A stretch of DNA of 64,000 nt from an uncultured Saprospiraceae bacterium (GTDB taxonomy: Bacteria > Bacteroidota > Bacteroidia > Chitinophagales > Saprospiraceae): positions 37,322 through 101,321 of the forward strand of contig CALSOU010000007.1 in the NCBI GenBank assembly GCA_943788055.1, in the 5' to 3' direction. A model generated the notes under the pieces. The model was not told the DNA's origin and made no database searches. It saw only the letters and a program-made list of their open reading frames with translations. The translations under genes were made by a program, and so were the position numbers. The number at the start of each line of letters is the position of its first letter. Position 1 is the stretch's first letter. Below are positions 30,907-40,357 of the stretch, piece after piece.

Positions 30907-31584
30907 ATGATACGTTCCGTTTTGCCTTTACTAGTTTTAGTATTCCTATTCACTTCTTCTCAGTGCAGCAATGCTCAAAAAATGTCTGAGGATTCATCAA
31001 CAAAAGAGCTGAAAACTACTAAAGAAAAGAAAATGTCTTTGGACGACTATGAACGAGCATATTTTGCTTCAGGTTGTTTTTGGTGCGTTGAGGCAGTTTT
31101 CGAATCTGTTATAGGTGTTGAAGAAGCGATCTCAGGCTATAGCGGTGGTTCACCAGCTAATGCTAATTATTCTGATGTGAGTGCAGGAAGAACAGATCAT
31201 GCAGAAGCTGTAGAAGTAAATTATGATCCAGAGCTCGTTTCATACGAGACACTTTTAGAAGTATTCTTTGGAAGTCATGATCCGTCAACTTTGAATCGTC
31301 AAGGACCGGATTCAGGGCGTCAGTACCGTTCTGCTATATTCTATCAAAACAATGAAGAAAAGCAAGCAGCAGACAAGTATATCAAAGAAATGCTTGATGA
31401 AGGAGTCTTTTCAAAAGTTACTACTCAGGTTGTGCCCTTTGAGGCATTTTATGATGCAGAAGAGTACCATCAAGACTACGAACAGAAAAATCCTAATCAA
31501 CCATATGTTCGCGCAGTGTCAATTCCTCGTTTGAAGAAATTTCAGAAGAAATATCCTCAACTTTTGAAAAAGAATGTACATTAA
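30907..31584 (+). CDS. msrA: Peptide-methionine (S)-S-oxide reductase with lipoprotein signal
   Basis: AYFASGCFWCVEAVFESVIGVEEAISGYSGG; FFGSHDPSTLNRQGPDSGRQYRSAIFY; EYHQDY. Confidence 0.97.
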   Translation: MIRSVLPLLVLVFLFTSSQCSNAQKMSEDSSTKELKTTKEKKMSLDDYERAYFASGCFWCVEAVFESVIGVEEAISGYSGGSPANANYSDVSAGRTDHAEAVEVNYDPELVSYETLLEVFFGSHDPSTLNRQGPDSGRQYRSAIFYQNNEEKQAADKYIKEMLDEGVFSKVTTQVVPFEAFYDAEEYHQDYEQKNPNQPYVRAVSIPRLKKFQKKYPQLLKKNVH

Positions 31585-31618
31585 TAGGTGTCAACCTATA
31601 TGTGGTAATTGATAATTG

Positions 31619-32300
31619 CTAACCAAGCACATTATCCGAACTCAGATTTGAAGCGAAGGGCTGACTATATATCCTTTTACCAATAGATTGACACAAGGCA
31701 TTGGCAACTTTGCCTCCAGCTGGAGGCAAAGTCGGCTCTCCTAAACCCGTAGGTGAGTTATTTGATTTAATGAAGCGTATTTCTACCACAGGTACTTCTG
31801 GTATCCGAATCATTCGATATTGATGAAAGTTGGATTGGTCAAGAACTCCGTTGGTTAAGGTCAACTCACTATACATTGCGTGACCCATTCCATCTATCAC
31901 ACCATCTTGGGCTTATTTCTTTGCAGCATCTGGATTAATTACGATTCCACAATCTATTGAGTAATATATCTTCGCTATTTTTTCTGCTTCTTTTTCATCA
32001 ATTTCGGCTATTTCAGCAACATAAGAATTATGAGAATAGTAGGCACTTAAGCCTTGCTGCTTCGAACTGTCACCAAAAGACGCAGCGGACGCTAATCTTC
32101 TATGACGCCGATCATTTTTAGTGGTTCATAATCCAGTTCAAAAGCTGGATCATTGTCTAATTATGATTGTGCATGCTTTAATAAAGTTCATCTAAAATCG
32201 ACTGGATTTTGATTGAGCCTTTCTGCTATTTCGTCAAGGAAGCTCTGTTCGGTAAAAGCCAAGAAATTGGTAACTGGTGCTCTCCATGCTCCTGTTGTAA
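31619..32300 (-). pseudogene. Xanthine-dehydrogenase/aldehyde-oxidoreductase large-subunit (molybdopterin) remnant
   Basis: Fragments ITTGAWRAPVTNFLAFTEQSFLDEIAERLNQNPVDFR*TLLKHAQS*LDNDPAFELDYEPLKMIGVIED / ASAASFGDSSKQQGLSAYYSHNSYVAEIAEID...YYSIDCGIVINPDAAKK*AQDGVIDGMGHAMYSELTLTNG...GLGEPTLPP; several in-frame stops and at least one frameshift. Confidence 0.85.
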
Positions 32301-32596
32301 TCGGACTTTGTTCGAAACGAGTAGCTTGGTTCAAAATCCTCTCGAATATTTTGATGATTGTAGATTTCTCCATTAACAGCTAAAACGATATCGCCAGAAG
32401 GACTAAAGAGAGGTTGTCTACCCGAGGTAGGATCTACAATAGACAATCGCTCGTGAGCAAGAATAGCATTTCTATGTACATGTATGCCCGACCAATCCGG
32501 ACTTCTGTGTCTAAGTTTCTTTGACATATTCAATATGTCAGATCATTGCTGTTAAGCTGGCTTCTTCAAGTCAAATAAGGCAATTATTCCACACAT
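32296..32596 (-). pseudogene. asnB (glutamine-hydrolysing asparagine synthetase) N-terminal remnant
   Basis: MCGIIALFDLKKPA*QQ*SDILNMSKKLRHRSPDWSGIHVHRNAILAHERLSIVDPTSGRQPLFSPSGDIVLAVNGEIYNHQNIREDFEPSYSFRTKSD, with in-frame TAA and TGA, then joins xanthine-dehydrogenase sequence. Confidence 0.88.
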
Positions 32597-32730
32597 AATT
32601 CTATTTTTTGTAGTTTCGCGCACGCTTAAAAAATTTAAGTTATAAGCTTCGCATAGTTAATTTTCTTAATTAATAACAGATTTAAAATACATTTATTTAA
32701 TATATTTACAAATAAATATTCATTTTATTA

Positions 32731-33177
32731 ATGATTGACGCAATTGATCTTAAGATTATTAACCTTCTACTTGAAAATAGTCGTTCGAGTACCACTGAGA
32801 TATCGAAGCACCTCAAAATATCAAATGTTGCCACGCAACAGAGGATTACTAAACTTGAGAAGCAAGGAATCATAAAAGCTTACACTGCTCTTCTTGATTA
32901 TCGCAAGTTAGATTATCGCACGGTTGCTTATTTGGGTATATTTCTTGAAAAGGCTAAAGACTATCAGCAGGTAATTAAAGAACTCAATGAAATACCTCAA
33001 ATAGCAGAAGCCCATTTCACAACCGGTAACTACTCGATATTTGCAAAAATATATGCTCAAGACAACCTACATTTAATGGAAATATTAAATGAGCAAGTTC
33101 AAAAGATTGAAGGAGTAGCTAGAACTGAGACCTTCATTTCTTTGCAAGAAGGGATTTACAAGGTCGTCAAACCCTAG
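32731..33177 (+). CDS. Lrp/AsnC-family transcriptional regulator
   Basis: IDAIDLKIINLLLENSRSSTTEISKHLKISNVATQQRITKLEKQGIIKAYTALLDY. Confidence 0.92.
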   Translation: MIDAIDLKIINLLLENSRSSTTEISKHLKISNVATQQRITKLEKQGIIKAYTALLDYRKLDYRTVAYLGIFLEKAKDYQQVIKELNEIPQIAEAHFTTGNYSIFAKIYAQDNLHLMEILNEQVQKIEGVARTETFISLQEGIYKVVKP

Positions 33178-33201
33178 CATATCCTTCAGAGCATAAAACT
33201 T

Positions 33202-33822
33202 ATGGTAAATCAAGAGATAGAAATAGAACACCAACATTTCAAGACCTATAAACCAATAGGATATCTATCTCAGTTTGTCTACTCTGGCAAAAGAGCAAGT
33301 CGAAAGTCACTTCTTGGAGCCTTACATGACTTTCCAGATGGCACTATGTCTATCGGCAGATTAGATGAAGATTCTGAAGGTCTGCTTCTACTGACAACAG
33401 ATGGGAAGGTTAGTCAAGCTGTTCGTTCCAAAAAAGTTGAAAAAGAATACTATGTACAAGTCGATGGTTTGATTACGGAAGAAGCGATCAAACTTATGTG
33501 CGAAGGTGTATTAATAGGAATCAAAGGCGAAAAATACTTGACCAAGCCTTGCACAGCGTTTGCTCTTTCCGAAATTCCTAACTTTCCTGCCCGTGGCAAA
33601 CGCATACGTGATGACCGACATGGACCAACATGTTGGGTTTCAATAACGATTACTGAAGGTAAATTCAGACAAGTTCGAAAAATGACAGCGGCTGTGGGAT
33701 ATCCTACTTTGCGATTAGTTCGAGTTAGAATTAGTAACATCCACCTCGATGAGATGACGTGCGGGGAGGTAAGAGCTCTGACGGAGGCTGAAGTTATACC
33801 GTATAATTCTCATCAGCTATAA
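33202..33822 (+). CDS. rRNA large-subunit pseudouridine synthase E-like
   Basis: SIGRLDEDSEGLLLLTTDGKVSQAVRSKKVEKEYYVQVDG; WVSITITEGKFRQVRKMTAAVGYPTLRLVRVRI. Confidence 0.92.
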   Translation: MVNQEIEIEHQHFKTYKPIGYLSQFVYSGKRASRKSLLGALHDFPDGTMSIGRLDEDSEGLLLLTTDGKVSQAVRSKKVEKEYYVQVDGLITEEAIKLMCEGVLIGIKGEKYLTKPCTAFALSEIPNFPARGKRIRDDRHGPTCWVSITITEGKFRQVRKMTAAVGYPTLRLVRVRISNIHLDEMTCGEVRALTEAEVIPYNSHQL

Positions 33823-33836
33823 ACTTTAGTATTGGC

Positions 33837-34719
33837 TTATAGGTATGAAAATCCGACAAGCTTTTGGGATTCAATCCATAATCTTGAAGCAATAACTGGA
33901 TCTTTTGAAAGCTCGCTAGAATCTACGACTCCAGCTTTACCCTTCATTTCACGACTTCTCGTTGGACCATAGTAGAAACCTCCTTTTGCATTCTTTTCAC
34001 AAGAAGCCAAAACGGTTGGCATTGCAGCATTTTCGGGTGAGTTAAACATAAACGTAAATAATGGTGCAATCCATTGCACAAACTAAGGTAAGTAAACTCC
34101 CAAATTAGTGAGAGAAACGCCGGGATGCGCTGCAAGTGACTTGATATTCTTGCAAGAAGGATCTTTTCGCAGTCTTCGTTCAAGTTCATAGGTCAACATT
34201 AAACATGCTAGCTTGCTCTGACCATATGCACCCCCTTTAGAATAGTCTTTTTCGGCATTGAGATTATCAAAATCAATCACTCCATTCTTGTGAGCTAAAC
34301 TTGAAACCGTCACCACTCTCGCCTCATCAGATTCCCTAAGTTGAGGTAGAAGTAAACCTGCTAACAGAAAATGACCTAGATAGTTAACTCCAAATTGCAG
34401 TTCAAATCCATCTTTTGTTCTAGATAAGGGAGGCATCATAACCCCCGCATTGTTTATCAGCAAGTCTAATTTTGAATATATACCTTGATATTGAGCTACA
34501 AACTTTCTTATCGAATCCATGCTCGAAAGATCGAGCTCCATCACATCGAGAAGTGCATCGGGATACTCACGAAGAATCTCTGCTCGAGCTTTTTTTGCCG
34601 TTTTCTTAATTGCGGCAAGCCATGATTACGCGTATTCCGTTTTGAGCAAAAGCTCGACTAGTTTCAAAGCCAACTCCAATATTTGCACCTGTTACGATTG
34701 CATTCGTGCGATTAATCAT
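33837..34719 (-). pseudogene. SDR-family (retinol-dehydrogenase-like) oxidoreductase, one frameshift and one in-frame TAG
   Basis: [37 protein letters not shown] / KKTAKKARAEILREYPDALLDVMELDLSS...LLINNAGVM...GAYGQSKLA...AAHPGVSLTNLGVYLP*FVQWIAPLFTF. Confidence 0.85.
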
Positions 34720-34776
34720 ATGATAGACTATTTGATTATAAAAACTCTAATGGCTTTATATCATTAATCTTCCCAG

Positions 34777-37700
34777 TTATTGAACTGTAGTAAACATCTG
34801 TAGTTGCTCGTTATTATTGGCAATAATATACGATGATTTACCATTTCCTTGCTGAATTTCAACGACCTTTCGAGCATCAAGCTTAGCCATCAGTCCAGAC
34901 TCGGAATATGATTGCGGAACCAGCTTTCTAGAACCATCATTTATAAGGACTAACCCAATACCTGCATCTGCCCTTGGAGTTTCAACTTCAGCCATGTGCC
35001 AATTCCCAACAAGTACAAAATCTAGATCCTCATCTCCATCAACATCTTTAACAACTACATCCTGAATTGGAAACAATTGCGCTTCCACACTTAATTTTTC
35101 GAATTCAAAAGTGTTGTCTTGCTGTCCCCACAAGACTCCCGAACTAAAACAATTCGCCTTATAGTGAAGTGCGTTGGTCAGTGACTCCCCATAAACCTTG
35201 TATAAGTCAGAGCTGCCAAACTCATCATAAGTTGGAAACTTCTTTTTTAATGAGGGAATCTGCTCTGATGAACACTGCAATCCTCTAACTGGATAGAGCG
35301 TACCATCATTGTTATAACCTAAAACTATATCATATTTACCGTCCTTATCTAAATCATCACTATACACCTCAAACGGAGCTTCATCCGAAGCTCTGTATTT
35401 ATAATTTTCTCCTAAATTACCTGCAAAAATATCTAATTTGCCGTCGTTGTCGAAATCTGCAACCTTCAGAACATTCCACCAACCGATCTTGGGTTTCTTC
35501 AGCAGATATTCAAGTCTAAAAGTACCGCTATCGTTTCTTAATACCATTAAATCTGTCCATTCTCCGGCAAGTATGATATCCATATCAGAATCTCCGTCTA
35601 TGTCAATCCATTCTGAAGCATTAATAAGTCCAATATTATTCAAGTCGTCAGCGTTCTCGAGCGAGAGCTTCTTATAAACACCGTTATCGTTCTCTAGAAT
35701 ATAAGATGTTGCTGGTTTCGGATACTCCCCGGGCAAAAGTCGGCAACCAACAAACAAGTCTAGATCTCCATCGTTATCCATGTCGCCAGAAGATACTGTT
35801 CCTGTTACAAAACTAAGATTTGGAAGAGCTTGACTACTCTTGAACATGCCGTTACCGTCATTGATATAGAGTCGATCTAATAACTTGCTTTTATCATTAA
35901 TAAATTCGCTACTTCCACTGCCTACATAGATATCAACGTAACCATCTCCGTTGTAGTCAAAAAAATGAGCAACGACATCTTCATATTTACTATCTGTAGA
36001 TATACTTGGTTGATTTGACTCAAAAAAAGTGCCGTCATCTTTCTGCAAAAAAATAGCACTTGCCTGGTTGGCAGCTCCTCCTATAAAAAAATCATCTAGT
36101 CCATCGCTGTTTACATCAGCTTTCGCTAATGCTGGACCAAGCTGCGACAACTTGTGTGGTAAAAGAACTTGGTCATCATAGTCATTGTAGCTTGTTTCCT
36201 TATGGGTAAAACTAATAGCCTCTTTATCCTCTTCCAGCCATTGCTTGACGGGACTTTGTTGCCATTTTGCCGAAGGATCATACGTTACTGAGTGTCGCTT
36301 ACCCAATCGAGGATTCTTGATATACTGAATTGTACGATCTGACCATACTACTTTAATCTCTTCAGGTGATTCCTTCTCGGAAAAACCGAATACCAGAACT
36401 GGATCAACAGAAGACTGAAATCCTCTAACATTATGAAATTCTTTGAATTGAGTCCTTTTATTAGACGTCACGTAAACCTTGCTATTTAGACCTTGGACAT
36501 TACCTTTCGGACCTCGTAATTGAAGGCTTACGAAACGTTCTGAATTAGAATTATTTCGATAAAGACTTGCGAGATCGTTATTGTTATTTACTACAACATC
36601 TAAATCTCCATCGTTATCAAGATCTCCACTTGCCATACCATGAGAAAATCCCTTGAAATCAAATCCCCACTCTTTGGAGACCTTTTTGAATTTATAATCA
36701 CCTAGATACTCATACGCGTAGTTCTCAAGCCTAGTGGTTGTAAGAAGATTTGATACAACATCAAAAGTTAATTGGTTATTGGATTCAGCTGCCAACTTAT
36801 TTGATTTCTTATTAAAATCTTTATCCTGAGTATCTTTCAACCATCCATTAGCAATAATAAGGTCATCATCTCCATCTAAGTCATAGTCTCCGAAAAGGCA
36901 ACTCCAGCTCCAATCACTTTTATCAATTCCAGCATAAGGAGCAACATCTGAAAAATGACCGTTTCCACTGTTGACGAAAAATGAATTCCTCATGTATTGA
37001 AAGTGCATACCATTCTCAGACAAAATATTGAAACGCTCCATGTCCATAGGAGCCATATTCGTCTTTTGACGTTTATTATCTTCAGCTAGCATTTCATCGA
37101 CAAAAATGTCAAGGCTTTGATCTTGATTAATATCCACCATATCTATGCCCATTGCAAAATATGAGCAATGCGGAAAATATGCTTCTAATGCCTCTTTGAA
37201 AGTCCCATTTTTCTGATTGATATAATAATGATCTCTTGGCGCAAAATCACTCGTTACATACAAATCCGTCCATCCATCATTATTGAAATCTGCAGACAAA
37301 ATTCCAAGACCATAAGTATAGCTCTCGAGACCAGCTTCATATGTAACATCAGTGAAATGATCATTCCCATCATTTCGATAAAGATGACTGCTGGATTCTT
37401 CTGGTGGATTCTTTGTCTTTGCGAGCAGATCAAGCATCCTTTCATTGAAAATCTGCGGATGATTTGATACAAAAAGATCTAAATCACCGTCACCATCGTA
37501 GTCAAATGATGTCGACTGAATCGAACAGTTTGGATCAGCTAAACCAAATCGATCTGCCGATTCGATAAAAGAGTTGTCTTTCTGGTTTATGAAAAGTAAG
37601 TTCTTTCTATCAGACTGATTCTTCGACCAACCTGCACGACAAACATAAATATCCATCCAACCATCTTGATTGATGTCTAGGAAATTAACGCCTGTTTTAA

Positions 37701-38034
37701 CACCAATATGGTTGTCAATTCCTGCCTTTGAAGAAATATCCTCAAACTCGAAATCCCCCTTGTTCAGAAATAATTTGTCATTTCCTTGAGTTGACGTCAG
37801 ATAAATATCACTTAATCCATCATTGTTAATATCTCCTATTCCTACACCTCCACCATTATATAGGTATTGGTGTCTGTAGAAGTTTATACTTTCAGTTTCT
37901 GTAATCTGATTCAAAAAATCCAATCCAGAATCATCAACCGAAATTTCACTAAATAGATTTGGATAGATAACCTGCTCTGGCTGACATGAAACCAACAAGG
38001 CTGTGATAGCAAATAAATATAGCGATCTTCTCAT
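34777..38034 (-). CDS. FG-GAP/VCBS-repeat lipoprotein, CRTAC1/ASPIC-UnbV type
   Basis: Lipobox LLVSCQP at the Met at 38034; many DxDxDGxxD repeats; VSLQLRGPKGNVQGLNSKVYV...GFQSSVDPVLVFGF (ASPIC/UnbV). Confidence 0.9.
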   Translation of the reverse strand: MRRSLYLFAITALLVSCQPEQVIYPNLFSEISVDDSGLDFLNQITETESINFYRHQYLYNGGGVGIGDINNDGLSDIYLTSTQGNDKLFLNKGDFEFEDISSKAGIDNHIGVKTGVNFLDINQDGWMDIYVCRAGWSKNQSDRKNLLFINQKDNSFIESADRFGLADPNCSIQSTSFDYDGDGDLDLFVSNHPQIFNERMLDLLAKTKNPPEESSSHLYRNDGNDHFTDVTYEAGLESYTYGLGILSADFNNDGWTDLYVTSDFAPRDHYYINQKNGTFKEALEAYFPHCSYFAMGIDMVDINQDQSLDIFVDEMLAEDNKRQKTNMAPMDMERFNILSENGMHFQYMRNSFFVNSGNGHFSDVAPYAGIDKSDWSWSCLFGDYDLDGDDDLIIANGWLKDTQDKDFNKKSNKLAAESNNQLTFDVVSNLLTTTRLENYAYEYLGDYKFKKVSKEWGFDFKGFSHGMASGDLDNDGDLDVVVNNNNDLASLYRNNSNSERFVSLQLRGPKGNVQGLNSKVYVTSNKRTQFKEFHNVRGFQSSVDPVLVFGFSEKESPEEIKVVWSDRTIQYIKNPRLGKRHSVTYDPSAKWQQSPVKQWLEEDKEAISFTHKETSYNDYDDQVLLPHKLSQLGPALAKADVNSDGLDDFFIGGAANQASAIFLQKDDGTFFESNQPSISTDSKYEDVVAHFFDYNGDGYVDIYVGSGSSEFINDKSKLLDRLYINDGNGMFKSSQALPNLSFVTGTVSSGDMDNDGDLDLFVGCRLLPGEYPKPATSYILENDNGVYKKLSLENADDLNNIGLINASEWIDIDGDSDMDIILAGEWTDLMVLRNDSGTFRLEYLLKKPKIGWWNVLKVADFDNDGKLDIFAGNLGENYKYRASDEAPFEVYSDDLDKDGKYDIVLGYNNDGTLYPVRGLQCSSEQIPSLKKKFPTYDEFGSSDLYKVYGESLTNALHYKANCFSSGVLWGQQDNTFEFEKLSVEAQLFPIQDVVVKDVDGDEDLDFVLVGNWHMAEVETPRADAGIGLVLINDGSRKLVPQSYSESGLMAKLDARKVVEIQQGNGKSSYIIANNNEQLQMFTTVQ

Positions 38035-38157
38035 ACGCTTTGTCCGGATAGGATTTAGATTACAAAGGAAATAAAAAACAAATCTAAAAAAACTCAGAGA
38101 TCTTAGATCCATCCCTAGATTTCTATAATCAACCAAAACAACTCGTGTACTTAGTCT

Positions 38158-39138
38158 CTACTGAACTGAAATTGCTTTTGACGCTATGACTTGTTGCTTA
38201 CCATCTAAAATTTGTAAAAAGTAAACTTGAGATTGCCTAGTTAATTCGACTCTAAAGATATTATCTTCGATCGCTCTTGAAGCTACAATCTTGCCTGCTC
38301 CATCAAAAAGGTGGTAATTCAGTCCTGAGACTACATTCTCGGCTATTTCAACGGTGACGAAATTATCAATAACAGGATTTGGGTAAACTTCAATATTAAC
38401 ATCTATATCGATTTCTTTGCTAGAAACTACTGTATTGGCATCTGTAAATACATGCTCTCCAAAATTGGCCATCATCACTGCTGCTTCATTTAATGCCCCA
38501 TGTTGGATAAACCCCTTACTTGCGTCAATTCCGTCTAATGTTCTGATGTAATCCGCTTTTAAATCTACTGTAATTAAACCATCCGTCGCTTGCTCGTCAA
38601 CATCAACCTGAACCAATGTATAAATGTCATTTCCTACGGAATGCATCTGAAATGTTTCATTCATCCCTGCACCACATAGCCCTTCCATTGCTACAAATCG
38701 ATAACCACCTACCCAGCCCCAATGCATTGATGGGTTTTTTGGTGCCAACGGATGATCTTCTGGCCAAAGAGCTGGATCATCATGATTCACTTCTTCTTCT
38801 ACGCCAACATGGAATATGATTTTATCAACTTGTGTCATATCATATTCTCCAAGTTCGATCGTACTTTCCTCTTTATTTCCTGTGGTAACTAATGCCCATG
38901 TGTCTTTTATCTTGGTTTGTTTCCCATTGTCGTGAAATACGGATATCTGTGAAATATAGTATTGCAATCTACTAATTTCAAAAGGGTGCCCTTCGGTTGA
39001 GTTGACTTGTTGATCAAATGCAAAAGTCTCTGAACCCAACAAATGTTGGACGTTCAAATTCAAGTTTACTTGCGTGTTACCAACAAAAAAACTTGCAGAA
39101 AAAAGGATTACTAAAAATAGAGTACGATATAATTTCAT
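38158..39138 (-). CDS. MbnP-like protein with T9SS type A sorting domain
   Basis: NSTEGHPFEISRLQYYISQISVFHDNGK; NPSMHWGWVGGYRFVAMEGLCG; C-terminal VYPNPVIDNFVTVEI...ILDGKQQVIASKAISVQ. Confidence 0.85.
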   Translation of the reverse strand: MKLYRTLFLVILFSASFFVGNTQVNLNLNVQHLLGSETFAFDQQVNSTEGHPFEISRLQYYISQISVFHDNGKQTKIKDTWALVTTGNKEESTIELGEYDMTQVDKIIFHVGVEEEVNHDDPALWPEDHPLAPKNPSMHWGWVGGYRFVAMEGLCGAGMNETFQMHSVGNDIYTLVQVDVDEQATDGLITVDLKADYIRTLDGIDASKGFIQHGALNEAAVMMANFGEHVFTDANTVVSSKEIDIDVNIEVYPNPVIDNFVTVEIAENVVSGLNYHLFDGAGKIVASRAIEDNIFRVELTRQSQVYFLQILDGKQQVIASKAISVQ

Positions 39139-39167
39139 TTCACTTTTGTTTTAAGTATTGCTATCTA

Positions 39168-40190
39168 CTATGGTTTAAACAGAGGATTATCCTTAAAGTT
39201 ACGATCTGTAAGACTATAAAGGAAATCTTCTAGTTGATTTAGTTCTTGAGGGCTCAGGCCCAAAGGACGTATGAGCTCACTTTTGTGCATATGTGAAAAC
39301 CCACCAGTATTGTAATGTTCTAGAACCTGGTCAAGGCTTTGTTGCGATCCATTATGCATGTATGGAGCAGTAAATTCAATGTTTCTCAATGTAGGAACCT
39401 TAAATCTCGCTATATCCGAAGGGTCATTTGTAACTCTGAATCGACCAGGATCATCGTAAACTTCATATAGTCCATTGTTCTCAAAAGCATATGTCGTAAA
39501 ATTAGGCCCACCGTGACATTCTGAACATGAAAGCGCATCGCTAAAGAACAAGTCCATACCAGCTCTAGCAGATTCACTCAATGCCTCTTCATCTCCTTGA
39601 ATAAATTGATCATAAGGGCTCTGAGCACTAATCAATGAGCGTTCAAACGTGGCAATCGACCGCGTTATCACATACGAATCAGGTTTTCTGTCGAACACAT
39701 CTTCTATCCAATCATTGTAGTAAGAGCTATTCCTTAGACGCTCAGCAATAAGGACTATATTAAAGTCAAACTCCGCATGTTCTTGAATTGGCACCAATAC
39801 CTGCATTTCTAGAGTAGGCAAGCCACCCTCTGTAAGATAATAAGGTTGGAATCCAACATTGGCAAGTGTAGGAGCATTTCTGGTTCCCAGCAAGCCATCA
39901 ACACCAGGAGTAACAGCGACATTATCACTAAAAGCTAATTCCTGTTTATGACAATCTGCACAAGATATACTGCTATCTCGTGAAAGGATCGGGTCATAGA
40001 ACAGTGCCTTACCAATCTCCCATCGCTCATAAGAATACGGATTATCCTCGGGAACATTCATTGCATCAAAATAGGTGGGAAAATCCATCAAATCAGGATA
40101 TGGTAAGCGGTCGATATTCTTGTCATCCCCGCAAGCAATCAAGCTTAACAAGATTAGGACAAACACAATACACCCCTCAGCTTTATACAT
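39168..40190 (-). CDS. Di-heme cytochrome c peroxidase / MauG-MbnH superfamily protein
   Basis: CxxCH x2 (SISCADCHKQELAF, ALSCSECHGGPNF); APYMHNGSQQSLDQVLEHYNTGG. Confidence 0.92.
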   Translation of the reverse strand: MYKAEGCIVFVLILLSLIACGDDKNIDRLPYPDLMDFPTYFDAMNVPEDNPYSYERWEIGKALFYDPILSRDSSISCADCHKQELAFSDNVAVTPGVDGLLGTRNAPTLANVGFQPYYLTEGGLPTLEMQVLVPIQEHAEFDFNIVLIAERLRNSSYYNDWIEDVFDRKPDSYVITRSIATFERSLISAQSPYDQFIQGDEEALSESARAGMDLFFSDALSCSECHGGPNFTTYAFENNGLYEVYDDPGRFRVTNDPSDIARFKVPTLRNIEFTAPYMHNGSQQSLDQVLEHYNTGGFSHMHKSELIRPLGLSPQELNQLEDFLYSLTDRNFKDNPLFKP

Positions 40191-40357
40191 ACCTAAAAAT
40201 CTACTTCTAAAGTTAAATCAAATGCGACGTAATTCAATATAATATCTGTAAAAGAGCTCATTTCGGACAAATAATATCAAGGATGACAAATATTGAAACA
40301 GAAACTGTGCGATCAAAAAGTGACATCGTGTAAATCCGCACCTAAATTGAAGGTATA

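Noticed and set aside
31708-31731. 24-bp perfect palindrome CTTTGCCTCCAGCTGGAGGCAAAG
   Set aside because: Lies inside the xanthine-dehydrogenase remnant and encodes its PPAGG segment; coding origin explains it better than an operator.
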